DNA of 64,000 nt from Pholis gunnellus. Lineage: Eukaryota; Chordata; Actinopteri; Perciformes; Pholidae. The first letter of the stretch is position 1. Every line of letters begins with the position of its first letter. The stretch lies in NCBI GenBank assembly GCA_910591455.2, contig OU342817.1, forward strand, positions 7,478,915 through 7,542,914. Reading direction: 5' to 3'. This document shows positions 26,301 through 36,192 of the stretch, one piece after another. Below the pieces are notes generated by a model. It searched no databases. It saw nothing but the letters and a program-made list of their open reading frames with translations, and was not told where the DNA came from. Position numbers and translations under genes: made by a program.

Positions 26301-29300
26301 TCTGATGGAGCTCGCCACACTGGCTCCCATCATGAGGTGCTCGGCATACATAAGGACAACAGCGGCCTGCATATCTATGTCTGGGTCCAAAGCTGGGCCC
26401 CTTTGAGGTGGTCAGATGTGATGTTTGCACAGATGTGTGGGTCCAGTACCCCTCTGGTGGTCCGGGCCCACTGCTGGGAAGGATGGAGCCTCTTGTGGCT
26501 ACACATTCAGTCCCATCACGGGTGACATGACTTAAAGGGACAGAGACAGGCCTCTGATACTCTGAAGTCATGTGAAGATGTCAACAATTGACTTACCCAA
26601 ACTGCCAAGGGCCATGTTTTGTATTTGAAATCAATGCAACATGGTGCACAAGCAGTCAAGTGATCACACAGGTTGTAATCAAACCGCCAGATTAGCCGAA
26701 AAACAACAACATCCGCTGCGCCTAAGGTAGTGTTATTTCGCTCCAAGGCCATCCTTACCGAAATAATTTTGGTAAGGATGGCCTCGGAGCGAGGTGAACA
26801 GCGTTACCATGGTTTTGCACTCGGCGGCTCACGTTACGCAGATTTGGAAAAGGGAGGGGTGAGCGGAGGAGTATTCAGTTGGTTGCAATCTGCACCCACA
26901 CCGCAGGATGCCACCAAATCCTACACACTGTCCCTTTTAGACAAGTTTGTCCATACAACATTAAAAGTGTACGATAAACCGTTGTTTTTGCTCAGTCTAT
27001 TTGTTTCACAACCTTCCTGTCTGATAAAGTGTGACATGTTTCCAGAAATTCTCTCTTCCTCTATAATCTGATTTAAGTTTTGTTCCATCTGCACAAAGAT
27101 CTTTGTTGCCCGTTGTGAAGCACCGGCTGCCCTCTCGCTCTGCTCGCCAGAGGCTACATGGTCAGTTCTAATGAAGTCAAGTAAACATCCTGCCTATAGT
27201 ATAATGTTTAGCATTGTATCACATGGTGTTGGTTGTTTTCAGGACAAAGGGTTAAGACTAGTGAACATCTGTGACATGAATGCCCAAAGATTTCACTGCA
27301 CTGTGATTTTAGGTTGGATGGCAACGAGGAATGACACAGAAAGTGTAATGGTACTGTTTTGTCTCGGTTTCTGGGTCGTATGGCGAACACATGTGCAGCG
27401 TTTTTTAGAGTTTCTTATTGAGTCATTTATTCGTGAGGGCAAATGTTTTCAATTGAGACTTGGCTGAAGAAAGGCACAGCGTGTCCCACTTTAGACACGC
27501 AGAACTAAACTTAGTTATGAAATGAAAAACAATATCCCATTTTTGAATGAAAACCTTATTTTTATTAACACAACATTTGAGTTACTACTGCTCAGGCCTA
27601 CTGAATACTATACACCAGTTTGTGACTCAAATTCTGTTGTATGTTGCAGGAATTCAGGAGGGAACGGAGTGCACCAAGTGCAAAAATGACTGGGCGCTGA
27701 GGGCGGCTATTGCACTGCTCTATGTGCTCTGTGCGCTGCTCACCATAGCAGTGGCCGTCCTCGGATACAAAGGTAAGTCTAAACTAAACGGAACTGTGTT
27801 TTTCATGTTTCTGCTACAACACTTGACTTAATAACAATTCAATAATTTGACGTTCAACACAGAAAAATAAGACAATAAATGAGTCACAGTCGATTCATCT
27901 TCACAATTCCATTTCTTTAAAATCTACTCATGTCCAAAAGTTCTTTAATAAAAGTAAAAAAGTCTTAAATTGTGGACAATTAAGACATCAATGAGGGATA
28001 AGATATCTTATTTTATACCAATATTGGGAAAATGAATTCTCACAATGTAAATATATATACTTCTCCTTTACCCCCCCCCCCCCCCCCCCCCCCCCCACCC
28101 CACCCCACCCCCCGTGTGCATTATTTCTCTATCTTTGTCAAAGGGTTGTATCTCTGCAACAGAATGTAAAACTGAATCCAGCGTCCAGCCTAAGATTTAC
28201 CGCTTGAAGAGACAGAACACATGGTTTACTTTCACCTGAATTGATATCTTTTGGAGAGCTCCAGATTGGAAACACAGTTGTTTTGCAACGTTGTCCTGAC
28301 TGCAACCCTTTTTTGCCATTTCTCCCTGTTTGAAGCAGGGCATTGATGTTGAATAGAAACAGAAATGAATTCCACATATCTCAGGCGCCATCAATATGGA
28401 ATGCACTTTGTGTATTATTCAGTCTCACACACTTGTGGCCCCAATCTATCATAGAAAACCTCAAAATATCCTTGAGTTCTACCTGTTCCACAGGCGCCCT
28501 GACCTGGACAGACAACACGAGGTATTCATCCAGCGAGGAAGGATTTTCATCAAACTATGGTCGACAAATTAAGATCTAAATCTGAATCGTGCCCCGTGAG
28601 TGCTGTCAGGATTGTTTGGGGTTTCCAGCGTTGGGTCTGTGTTTGCGTGAAGCCCATGTGATTTTGGTGGTTTGGCTCTAATGTCTACCAGATGACCATG
28701 CAGCGACTGCCCTGGCTTAACAACCCAGAGGAGATTTTATGGCTTGGTTGCAATTTGTTGTCTCATGAACCACAGGTTGACTCACAAATGGCAACAAGTG
28801 TCCAAAATCGTTTTGCAAGAAAACCAGTGAAGGCTGTTTTCTGTGTGTTGTGTTGTTTCCCGTCTGCACTCTTTAAACAGCACATGCAGTAGTTTACCAG
28901 CAAACATAAATATAGCTTTCTGCACTGATCAACATCTTCACTGCTGCGTCACTGAGTTTGTGCTCCTGCAGCATTGATCAGCATTAATCTGCATGGGCCT
29001 CATGTTGGGTAACTGCCTAATTATGGCTCATAACCTCACAATAGGCAGCCAATAAGCCTTGCTCAAATTAGCAACCTTATATAACTCGATAATGCTTTTC
29101 CAATACAGGACTGCGCGGTAGACATACGTCATTTTTTTTAGGGGCCGGTTGTAAGTAGTGAATGTATGGGCAACAAATACGGTATTTGTCACTACTGAAA
29201 AAGATAAAGAAATGAGCATTTTAGAGGAAGAGACCAACAACTCTTTAAAACTGACTTTGTTTTTGTTGTTTTTTGTCCCAAGTGCATGTTATTGTTTCGT

Positions 29301-32300
29301 GTTTTTGTCACTTCTGGAATGATAACAGTGAAAGCCAGGGATGTTTTCCAGTGCAGTTTTTAGGCGACCACATACTGAGAGAAAAACAAACGTTGGAGGA
29401 GAGGAGCTGGACTCTTGTTGCAGATGTGCGGTGGACAGAGAAAGTGGAACCAGAGTCAGAGTATACTAGCGTGGCATTAATCATGTGTTTGACATTGATT
29501 TGTGAATGTAATCTTTGTTTGGATTGATCAACAGATTGCCCGGTTACAAAAAACTTAGGAAACTCCACGCGGTTCAACATCCTGCTTTCAAAATTGCTGT
29601 TTGAGTTTCCAGTTATTTACTGGAGAGAAATGAATACAGCAGCACCCTCTGCTGTTCACAATCAGTTTAGCTATGGAAATTCTGCTTTTTCATGTTAGGT
29701 GTGATATTTATGTAAAAGTGGAGGAAGAAGTATTCAAATTGCCAAACTAAAGGTAGCAATACCATATAAAATCATTCTTCTAGAAGTAAAAGTACTCATT
29801 AAAATTTAAAAATTAAGCAGTGTCAATTCATAATGTATTGGATTGTCACTATCTATCTATCTGTCTGTCTGTCTAAATATCTATTTATACCTTCTCTTTT
29901 GTCAGTGGTCCAGAGAATGGACAATGTCACAGAGGGCATGCAAAATTATGGAGGCAAGATCAATGCTGTGGAGACAGACTTAAAGAAACTAGGTAAGTCT
30001 CATAAACATATAAGATTGGAGATCAAATATGCATTCTTTTTTTTTAACCAACGATAGCTGGGAACAACATTTGAAATGCAAGGAGGTGCTTTTTGACTTT
30101 GACATTTTACCATATTTTTGTTTTCTTTACAGTAACATATTTTTGTTTGTGTCACCTTTTCAGATGATCAGACAGGAGAGAAGTCAGGAAATGCCACAAG
30201 TAACATCAAGACCTTCAAGTCAGATCTGGAGGCCTTACAGAACCAACTGAACGATATCGCCCTCAGGGCAACCAGGAACAGGGATTTGCTGGACGGGCTT
30301 CAGATCACAGGAGATGACATGCAGAACGGTCACGTCTCCCTGCAGAGTTTCATGCAAGGCAGCGAGGCCTCATTGCGTGGGGTCAACCAGACCTTGGCCT
30401 CCTACAGTGGCATGATTGACGACCTCCAGACAGACACTGCACGGCTCCAGTCAGAGATACAGGGCCAGGTCAAAGTGCAGAGCCAGAGCCAGGTTAGTAT
30501 CAGTGCACTTAACATCACCCAATCCCAGCAGCGGAATCTGCTTGGCACGCTGCAGAAGACAGTCGAAGGCGCAGGCCAGGCGGTGCAGAAACTGAAAAAT
30601 GACTATCAGGGTCTGCAGCAGACGGCCAGACAGACCCGGGCTGACACAGAGTGGCTTAAGGAAAAGGTCCAGAACCTCCAGGTTTTGGCAGCCAATAACT
30701 CAGCCCTGGCCCGTTCCAATGGAGAAGCTCTGGATGACTTGGGGGCTCAGCTCAGCACGCTAGCCAGCCAGATCCAGAACACCTCCGTTCTCAATGAGGA
30801 GCATGGCCAGAGCGTGCATGAGCTGCTGGACCACCAGAGAGACCACGATAACGCCACCTCATCTAAGTTTGATGAGATGGAATCACGACTAGACAGACAT
30901 GAGTATGACATGGACCGTGTTACTGGAAACATGAGCTTCGCCTCACAGCTCCTAGGTGCGATCAGCTCCGACCTGAATGGCCTGAGGTCGTGCGCCGAGA
31001 CGGTGATGCGACATTCAGACCTGTTACTGGGGCTGAATGTTAGTGTGACGGAGGTCATGACAGATAGCAAAGAGCAGCGCGCAGAGCAAGATGAGTTGGC
31101 AGCCAGGGTGGACAAAGAGGTCAGCAACCTCTCTGTGGTGATGGAGGAGATGAAGCTGGTGGACAGCAAGCACTCACAGCTCATCACCAACTTCACCATC
31201 CTGCAGGGTAAGAACACAAGACACACATGATGCATCATGGAAATAGTGAAAGATGTTTCAAATGATAGTATGTTTTATTTGTATTTATTATGTATTCTCC
31301 AAATGTACTAAAATAACAAATACATTTACAAATATCTAGTCCTTCCATTTCCTTTAATAAAAATGTTTTACAGCTGTTTTTAAAAACTATTAAATTCAGA
31401 GTATCTCCCCTCATTTGGTAAACTGCTCCAAGTGTTGGCTCTACGCAATGAAAGGATTTAGATCTTGAAGAACCACAATAAGTTCTGGATAACACCTATG
31501 TCCGGTCTCTAGTACACTAATACTATCAGCAAAATAATGTAAACTAAAGTAAAAATACCAAAGTAGATCTTTTTGAAACATCTGCTGTTACTATGTTTCA
31601 GGTCCACCAGGTCCAAGGGGCCTCAGGGGGGATAAGGGTCCACAGGGAACAGTGGGCCAGCCAGGACAAAAGGGCGATAAGGGAGACAAAGGGATGCCTG
31701 GGTTGATGGGATCTAAAGGAGAGAAAGGTGCTGCTGGACCACCAGGTGCGACAGGTCCAAAGGGTCCAATCGGGGCTCGGGGTCTTCCAGCGGCTAAAGG
31801 ATCGAGAGGGTCTGGAGGTCGACCTGGAAACTCTGGTGAAAAAGGTGACCCTGGGGCTCCGGGGATTCCTGGTAGGGATGGACTGTCAGGGTTGATAGGA
31901 CTAATGGGGCCTCCAGGGCCCAGAGGAGCAGCAGGATCTGCAGGGCACGATGGGACTCGTGGGCCTGTTGGACCCATCGGCCCTCCTGGTCCTCCAGGGC
32001 TACCAGGGATACCTGCGCCTGCATCTCCATTTTTAAAGCCGCCTCAACCAACGAGGCCTGCTATGCTCCCTGAAACCCCCAAACCACCTCAAGCCCCAAA
32101 ACCGCCCCAACCCTCCAAACCGCCTCAACCCTCCAAACCACCTCAACCCTCCAAACCAGCAGAGGAACCACAAGACTCCGTGTCCCATCAGATCCAACCC
32201 CCTGTCACCACTGCTCCAGCACCTGGTGAGTTAAATGTTTAAATTAAGGTGGCCCATTCTAAGTACATTTTTACAAATTCTAATAACATTTGACGTATGA

Positions 32301-33681
32301 TTTTACTTTTAATTTGTAATATTCGGTAAATAATTAATTCCAGGTTGCCCAGCTGAGTTCAGAAGGTTTGGAGACAGCTGCTATTACTTCTCCTCTGGTC
32401 CTCAGAGGCTCAACTTTGACGAGTCCAACCAGTTTTGTACTAACATGTCATCTCTAATGGTCATTATCAACGACGTTGAGGAACAGGTATAAGCGAGATA
32501 TGAGCCTGATAGTTACTTTAAAACATTCAATGACTTTCTGAACTGATTTTCCTCTCAAACATCTTTTGCTCCTCTATCCACAGCAATTTGTGAAAGATGC
32601 AATTGCAGGAAAAGGCTATTTCTGGCTGGGTCTTACTGACAGGCAGGAGGAAAATGTCTGGAGATGGGTGGATGGAACTTTACCAGTTTTCAAGTGAGTA
32701 AACCTGCAAAATTGGTTTAACAAATAATTATGAATCTGTAATCAAGCAGATATAATTACTATGTTTGAGTGATTTCTGACTTGATTCCTGGCTTCATTCT
32801 GTTCCAAAACAACAGGCCAACTAACAAACACCTTGTATGATGCTTCAGCTTTAATACATAATGTTCATGTTGTTGCGCTTAGGAAGTGGAGACCTGGCCA
32901 GCCGGATAACTGGACCCATGGCCACGAAGATGGCGAGGACTGTGCTGGCCTTGTCCATAATGCCAACTGGAATGATTTCTACTGCACAGACCGCATCGGT
33001 TTCATCTGTGAACGTGCCTCTGACTGTCAGTACCTTCTGTATATGAGACCTTTTTAAATGATTCTTCTTCTGTGTATTTGTGCGTTAAAGTATAGCGGTG
33101 GCAATATTCTAAATTGTTCCTACCGCCGACAAATCCCATTTAAAGACAACACTCAACAAAGTTTGATTCTCAGTACTCTGAATATAATAATTGGAATCTC
33201 CTGAAACCAGCTGAGCGCTGTAGTTCTTAGCAAATGTTACTGAAACTGTGGTACTCTAAAGTACCTCCAGGGGTACAAGTACCCCCAATTGAGAAACACT
33301 GCATTAATAGTGAGTGTAGGTATTGATCACCAGGATGGTGTAAATGGGATTTACTCTAAACAAACCTCAGAGCCCAGTGACAAAACAATCTAGCTAAAGG
33401 TCTGGAGCTTTTGACCGCATTGCATGGTCCTCATCAGTGGAGTTTACTCAGTTGCCCTGGAAATGTAAAGGATGAAACTTTCCATGATTCGGAGCCTCTT
33501 AGGCCTGAAGTTTGTCTGCATCAATCTATGGTGCAACATTTTCATCTGCGTGTACTTCATCATTATAATGAGTTTGCAGATTACCATATTTAGTTTTAAT
33601 ATATTAGCCTGTAAGCACATCATAAAGATGTTAAAATGTACCTTATGTGTTCTCTTCACAGTGGAAGTTCCCGTTTTATAG
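8342..33681 (+). CDS. colec12: Collectin-12 / scavenger receptor with C-type lectin (10 coding exons)
   Basis: Type II surface receptor that binds modified LDL, microbes and galactose-type glycans and carries them into the cell. Exons: 8342-8348, 11949-11999, 27650-27772, 29906-29992, 30164-31207, 31602-32225, 32344-32486, 32584-32693, 32883-33025, 33662-33681. Frame is kept at every junction; total about 783 aa, against 742 in human. The short exon 1 (ATG AAA G) is supported because MK+D|DFADEEEVQSFGYKRF follows the human N-terminus. Order: acidic cytoplasmic tail with GYKRF (a YxxPhi endocytosis signal), one membrane helix (about 35-59), long coiled coil (62-437), collagen GXY repeats (438 to about 575), Pro/Lys-rich linker, and a C-type lectin domain with QPD and WND motifs. 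The coiled coil ends in the conserved EEMKLVDSKH. The last exon (ending LEVPVL) is less certain; reading through its donor gives a different tail. Divergent from clul1, as in mammals. Confidence 0.93.
8349..11948 (+). other. colec12 intron 1
   Basis: A 3.6-kb intron with GT-AG ends. It contains a short GC-alternating tract (ctgcgcgcgcgcgcacgc, about 8823-8840), an inverted-repeat element at 9642-9936, and otherwise unremarkable AT-rich DNA. ORFs at 10788-11063 and 11450-11872 (minus) show no family features. Confidence 0.7.
9642..9936. mobile_element. MITE-like element with terminal inverted repeats
   Basis: The 295-bp block starts tcccagtgagcact and ends agtgctcgctggga, which are inverted copies with one mismatch. 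A second pair of inverted words lies just inside (agatgtctacg and cctagacatct). There is no coding capacity, so it would be a non-autonomous DNA transposon. No target-site duplication was clear. Confidence 0.65.
14045..14342. mobile_element. Fold-back MITE with about 66-bp inverted repeats
   Basis: The left arm (14045-14110, from gcgttaagtatggagc to ggaaacaggg) is an imperfect reverse complement of the right arm (14277-14342, from ccctgcttctggtctt to ctccaaatttagcgc). Both contain the familiar teleost motif tagcttagcataaag / ctttatgctaagcta. Related sequence on the left extends to about 13975 (agtttgatattttagg). No ORF, so non-autonomous. Confidence 0.8.
17590..17880. repeat. Dispersed teleost repeat
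   Basis: Begins gggacagttcatcccaaatc, continues ttacctgtagtgctattta, then tatcggccgtagagatgt and ggcttgtggtgctcaaagcg. I recognise these words in the same order as a common dispersed element of percomorph fish. Non-coding; the small ORFs inside are chance. Confidence 0.6.
19681..19801. repeat. (TC)n pyrimidine-rich microsatellite
   Basis: About 120 bp of CT repeats with TTTCTC and CCCTCC interruptions. Polypurine on the other strand, so capable of triplex formation. The Leu/Ser ORF through it is an artefact. Confidence 0.95.
21682..21850 (-). pseudogene. Degenerate LINE endonuclease fragment
   Basis: The minus strand reads DRTQDSGVMRGGGLCVYIDD then AWC...FASVYIPTDAN. The RT-SG..RGGGLC.YI...WC and VYIP.DAN motifs are typical of the apurinic-type endonuclease domain of fish non-LTR retrotransposons. 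The stretch normally found between WC and the VYIP block is missing, and there is no reverse transcriptase next to it, so this is a deleted, inactive remnant. The open frame runs on upstream to 22137, but that part is not clearly LINE. Confidence 0.7.
22790..22985 (-). repeat. Dispersed teleost repeat (tgttagcatgctaac family), minus-strand copy
   Basis: On the minus strand this reads gagctaaatgctgatgtg, gggttagcatgctaacattt and gcacaaagtacaactggggc. That is the same word order as the plus-strand copy at 24160-24620. Confidence 0.6.
24160..24620 (+). repeat. Dispersed teleost repeat (tgttagcatgctaac family), long copy
   Basis: Contains tgtttaccatgttcacatct, then gcctgttagcatgcaaatat, agtacagctgatgggtgtca, gacctgatgatggcgctgtt, catgaatgtcggtaccaaatgtc and gttgttgagaaatgtcc. 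This matches the layout of a widespread fish element. Related pieces occur at 22790-22985 (minus) and 60690-60830. Confidence 0.65.
25634..25924 (-). CDS. Possible nested single-pass membrane protein ORF (unrecognised)
   Basis: A 96-codon ORF antisense inside colec12 intron 2. I do not recognise the family. It starts MNRKKHHRD, then has a strongly hydrophobic run (VIILSSQIMLMTGLILMFMF) followed by KKKIRIRGEE and an acidic then mixed tail ending LKFLE. The layout is basic N-terminus, one membrane helix, basic stop-transfer and soluble tail. An acceptor-like sequence (ttacatgtcag) lies about 20 bp upstream of the ATG. No poly(A) signal was found nearby. It could be a real small gene, a decayed exon of one, or a chance ORF. 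Confidence 0.25.
   Translation of the reverse strand: MNRKKHHRDISVIILSSQIMLMTGLILMFMFFKKKIRIRGEEAAMENAPSSLDSDLEHMKVQAIWSSWEKFVYDNKIITKDERALTVRTSTLKFLE
26284..26297. repeat. Poly(G) run
   Basis: Fourteen consecutive G residues; length may be a sequencing estimate. Confidence 0.85.
26738..26792. repeat. Near-perfect 55-bp palindrome
   Basis: Left arm cgctccaaggccatccttacc (26739-26759) and right arm ggtaaggatggcctcggagcg (26771-26791) are reverse complements with one mismatch. Pairing continues inward through ccgaaat/attttgg to a loop of only a few bases. No matching arms were seen elsewhere in the window. Confidence 0.9.
27650..27772 (+). other. colec12: colec12 exon 3: juxtamembrane and transmembrane segment
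   Basis: Encodes a CTKCKN pair of cysteines followed by a hydrophobic run (ALLYVLCALLTIAVAVLGYK). This is the single type II signal anchor. Clean cag|GAATTC acceptor and AAAG|gtaagt donor. Confidence 0.92.
28071..28113. repeat. Poly(C) then (ACCCC)n tract
   Basis: Twenty-six consecutive C residues followed by ACCCC units. Polyguanine on the minus strand could form a G-quadruplex. The exact length is likely unreliable in an assembly. Confidence 0.9.
29851..29874. repeat. (CTAT)n(CTGT)n tetranucleotide repeat
   Basis: Three CTAT units followed by three CTGT units, about 30 bp upstream of the exon 4 acceptor, which places it around the polypyrimidine tract. Confidence 0.8.
30164..31207 (+). 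other. colec12: colec12 exon 5: coiled-coil stalk
   Basis: One 1044-nt exon encodes 348 residues of heptad-rich helix with many N-glycosylation sequons (for example NQT, NIT, NNS, NTS, NAT, NMS, NVS). The stretch LKNDYQGLQQ...DTEWLKEKVQ matches the human stalk. It ends in LVDSKHSQLITNFTILQG, directly joined to the collagen exon. Confidence 0.92.
31602..32225 (+). other. colec12: colec12 exon 6: collagen domain plus Pro/Lys linker
   Basis: About 45 Gly-X-Y triplets run from residue 438, with a cationic stretch (GQKGDKGDKG) of the kind known to bind polyanionic ligands in this family. The triplet register breaks once at residue 501 (GLP-AAK-GSR, codon GCG at 31790-31792). After the helix comes a Pro/Lys/Gln-rich linker with repeated PSKPPQ units, longer than in human COLEC12. 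Confidence 0.9.
32091..32159 (+). repeat. colec12: Coding 18-bp minisatellite (PSKPPQ)n in colec12
   Basis: An 18-bp unit (aaaccgcctcaaccctcc and variants) repeats about three times plus degenerate flanking copies. In frame it encodes KPPQPS. Because the unit is a multiple of three, copy number can change without a frameshift. Confidence 0.85.
32344..33025 (+). other. colec12: colec12 exons 7-9: C-type lectin domain
   Basis: Three exons (32344-32486, 32584-32693, 32883-33025) encode the carbohydrate-recognition domain. It starts with CPAEFRRFGDSCYYF. It contains the core W-LGLTD, the galactose-type QPD of GQPDNW, GEDCAG and the calcium-binding WND before FYC...FICE. Conserved cysteines are in place, so sugar binding looks intact. 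Confidence 0.92.
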
Positions 33682-34610
33682 CATCCATCGAAGGCAGTGT
33701 GAGCTGTCTCTGGGAGAATGGTGAAGAGGCGGAAGTTGAGGTTGAAGATGCGAGGATAATGAAGGACATGAGGAGGAGCTCTAGATGACTAGAGGACTCT
33801 GTCAAGCATCACTCAGACTTGGACTGGTCTTTGTCTTAAAGGCACTTTACAAGTATGCTGCAAAAGACATGCGCAGACCCAGCCCACTATTGTATTGATT
33901 TGGTATTTGTACTGAAGGATACATTTATTTAGGCTCTACTAAGTCAACCGCCGTTGTACAGGTGTATCTGTAAATAATATTTCACAAAAGATACATTGTT
34001 GGTTGGGATTGAATTTCATATCGTTGTATTTCTTGGCTGCCTTCTCATTCTTTACTCTTTCAAAAAATCCATATCAGAGGATTATGTTGTTAATAAAGTG
34101 GAACTATTTTTATACTGTCAAAAACCTCACAACTGTGATTAGAAATAAGCTCCGTGGAAAATGATGAGGAATTACTCACTATCAGCAAATGACTGCAAAC
34201 TCAGATAATAAATAGAAATAGAGAAATTAATTTCACCTTTCTACAAATGTCTTAATTTTCTTTTTGAGAATAGATGCTCAGTGTGAGCAGTGCTGCTGTT
34301 TTATGAAGGACAGTATTTCTTAGACTTTAGACTGCCAGTATGATTTGTATACACACATTAACAATATGTACATTTTTTTTGTAATGTAGCCATCATATGC
34401 TGATATAGTCATTATGCCAAATACAATATGTGAAATATGTTACATGTTTATAATTTGCATAATCAGTTGTTATTGTTGTATGATCGACCTTTTCCAATTC
34501 ATATAATGCTTAAGGACTGAGTAGCATTTTGTAATCTGCTCAAGGCCCATTATGCCTTAATGAAATTACCAAGTTCCTATGGATCACAATAAAATGGTAA
34601 AGAAACTGTG
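33682..34610 (+). other. colec12: colec12 3'UTR
   Basis: AT-rich sequence after the stop codon, without an ORF of note. AATAAA hexamers at 34092-34097 and 34588-34593 are two plausible ends. Confidence 0.65.
34588..34593 (+). terminator. Candidate colec12 distal poly(A) signal
   Basis: AATAAA in cacaataaaatgg, followed within about 20 bp by GT-rich sequence (ctgtgtggactc). A proximal AATAAA sits at 34092-34097. Confidence 0.5.
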
Positions 34611-35835
34611 TGGACTCAGTGCTTTTTGTCCGATTAAATATGGTAATAAATGCCATTTATTTGTTTAATAAATGTTTATAAAAACTAAAGAAGAAAGTCA
34701 ACTCCTAATTGATACATCACTTCTATCAGACTCATGCATATCTGCATCCTTTTATTTATTTGTAGCTTTTTATAATATGTCTTTTGTTTAGCAAAACCAA
34801 TGTACAACAATCAGACGGAGGGGAATTATGTCAGAACAAGATTAAAAATGGCAGTACAGCTTCCATATATTTCAAACACCAAGATACAGTATATATATAG
34901 TCATTGTTACTGCCTTAACTTTAGGATGAGATCTTTTAGATTAAATGTAAATTTATATGTAAATAGTAATTTGCTAATATAATTAACTTTACAAGATTAA
35001 ATCTTTAGATTTGTGAAAGTTGTGAAATAGCAGTACATAAACATAAAGCTCTTAATCAGTGATGGAATAAGTACTTTTACTTAAAATAAACTAATATACG
35101 TAAAATTGGAATTACGTATAAAGAGCACTTTATTTAAAAAACAGAATACATTTTTATTAGACTTTATGTAGTGGGTAGCTTGTCAATTTCCTTCTGGGAT
35201 CAAGAGAGTTTCACCTAAATAGAATAATTTAGTTGTTCTTCTGAATTGTACATTCAAGTAAAGTAAAGTAAATGTGCTTAGTTACAAACACACAAACGGG
35301 GGGAGAAGGAGTGTGTGATTTACACTTGGACAAATATGCACATGCATATATATGTATATATGCAGTATATACATATATATGTTAAATAATATATGTGTAT
35401 AAATAAATATATGAGCAAAAATTCCCAACAACATACAGATAGAAATAAACATTAAAGGGATGTAGTGGGGTTATGTACAGTATATCCACGTTTAGATGTC
35501 TATATACAGTATTCGGGGTATTTATATTTTAGAACAAACCCAAAATAAATGTACAGTAAAATACATTCTGAGTGGAACTGCTCTGTAATATTTTTCTTTA
35601 TTTTCTTTCAATCAGTGACTTGTTATACCTGTTAATTATTATAATGCTATGGGTATTTCATTAACTACTGACTGATAAACAAATTATTTTTAAATGAATT
35701 CCAGGTGGAATGCATATACTCACACACATGTATTAGTTGTAACGTAACTGTTAGGGAAAAGATTAAACTGACTTGAAGAGTACATTTGGTTAAGAAGATT
35801 TCGTGGTCAGCGCAGGGTCAACGCGATGAGCTAAC
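34611..35835. other. Intergenic DNA between colec12 and stam
   Basis: Very AT-rich, with an ATATGTAT-rich tract at about 35343-35405. A segment (tcaatttccttctgggatca, about 35183-35202) resembles the tail of a fish retroelement. No gene seen. Confidence 0.55.
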
Positions 35836-35845
35836 GTCACATGAC
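35836..35845. promoter_or_regulatory. E-box/M-box-like site upstream of stam
   Basis: gtcacatgac is a near-palindromic E-box, differing by one base from the CLEAR core GTCACGTGAC bound by the MiT/TFE factors that regulate endolysosomal genes. Position is about 350 bp upstream of the stam start codon. Binding is inference only. Confidence 0.3.
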
Positions 35846-36013
35846 CACCATCACCTGACGATGACATGTTTGGTTTTTTAGGGCAATTTGTAGCTTATGG
35901 TTGATTTCCTCGAGTGTGCAGTCAGTTCAGACACGTTAACAGCTGTGTGAGTGTTTTTATGAATTACAGTTGGCGAAAGCAGTCGATTTAACACGGACTG
36001 TCGGCTTCCATTA

Positions 36014-36023
36014 CCCAGAATGC
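36014..36023 (+). promoter_or_regulatory. ZNF143 (SBS)-like motif in stam promoter
   Basis: cccagaatgc, in the context ttccattacccagaatgcc, matches the core of the vertebrate promoter motif bound by ZNF143 (consensus contains TTCCCAGAATGC). It lies 170-180 bp before the start codon, where such sites are usual. Confidence 0.4.
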
Positions 36024-36192
36024 CTCGCTTGTTGCCGTCTGGCGAAGGAGTGACTGTGTAGAATAGAACCAGTCAGCTGCATTTGACATTCATGAAGTTG
36101 TCGTTACTATGCGTGTTTATTGTATGAAATAACATAATAAAGGGAACGCGAATAACAGGAGGAAGGCGAAATCTGTTGTCAACACACCAGCA

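Larger units (their letters stand above)
12000..27649 (+). other. colec12 intron 2 (15.6 kb)
   Basis: GT-AG intron that makes up most of the gene. Contents I can support: fold-back MITE (14045-14342), dispersed repeats (17590-17880, 22790-22985, 24160-24620), TC microsatellite (19681-19801), LINE fragment (21682-21850), antisense membrane ORF (25634-25924), G-run (26284-26297) and a 55-bp palindrome (26738-26792). The rest shows nothing I recognise. Confidence 0.7.
27773..29905 (+). other. colec12 intron 3
   Basis: GT-AG intron with a long poly(C)/(ACCCC) tract (28071-28113) and a CTAT/CTGT microsatellite near its 3' end (about 29851-29874). Nothing coding recognised. Confidence 0.75.

Noticed and set aside
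26738..26792. MicroRNA precursor
   Set aside because: Stem is too perfect and the loop too small; no second supporting feature.
31591..31977. Minus-strand Gly/Pro-rich collagen-like ORF
   Set aside because: Antisense of the colec12 collagen exon; Gly-Pro codons are mirrored (GGN/NCC).
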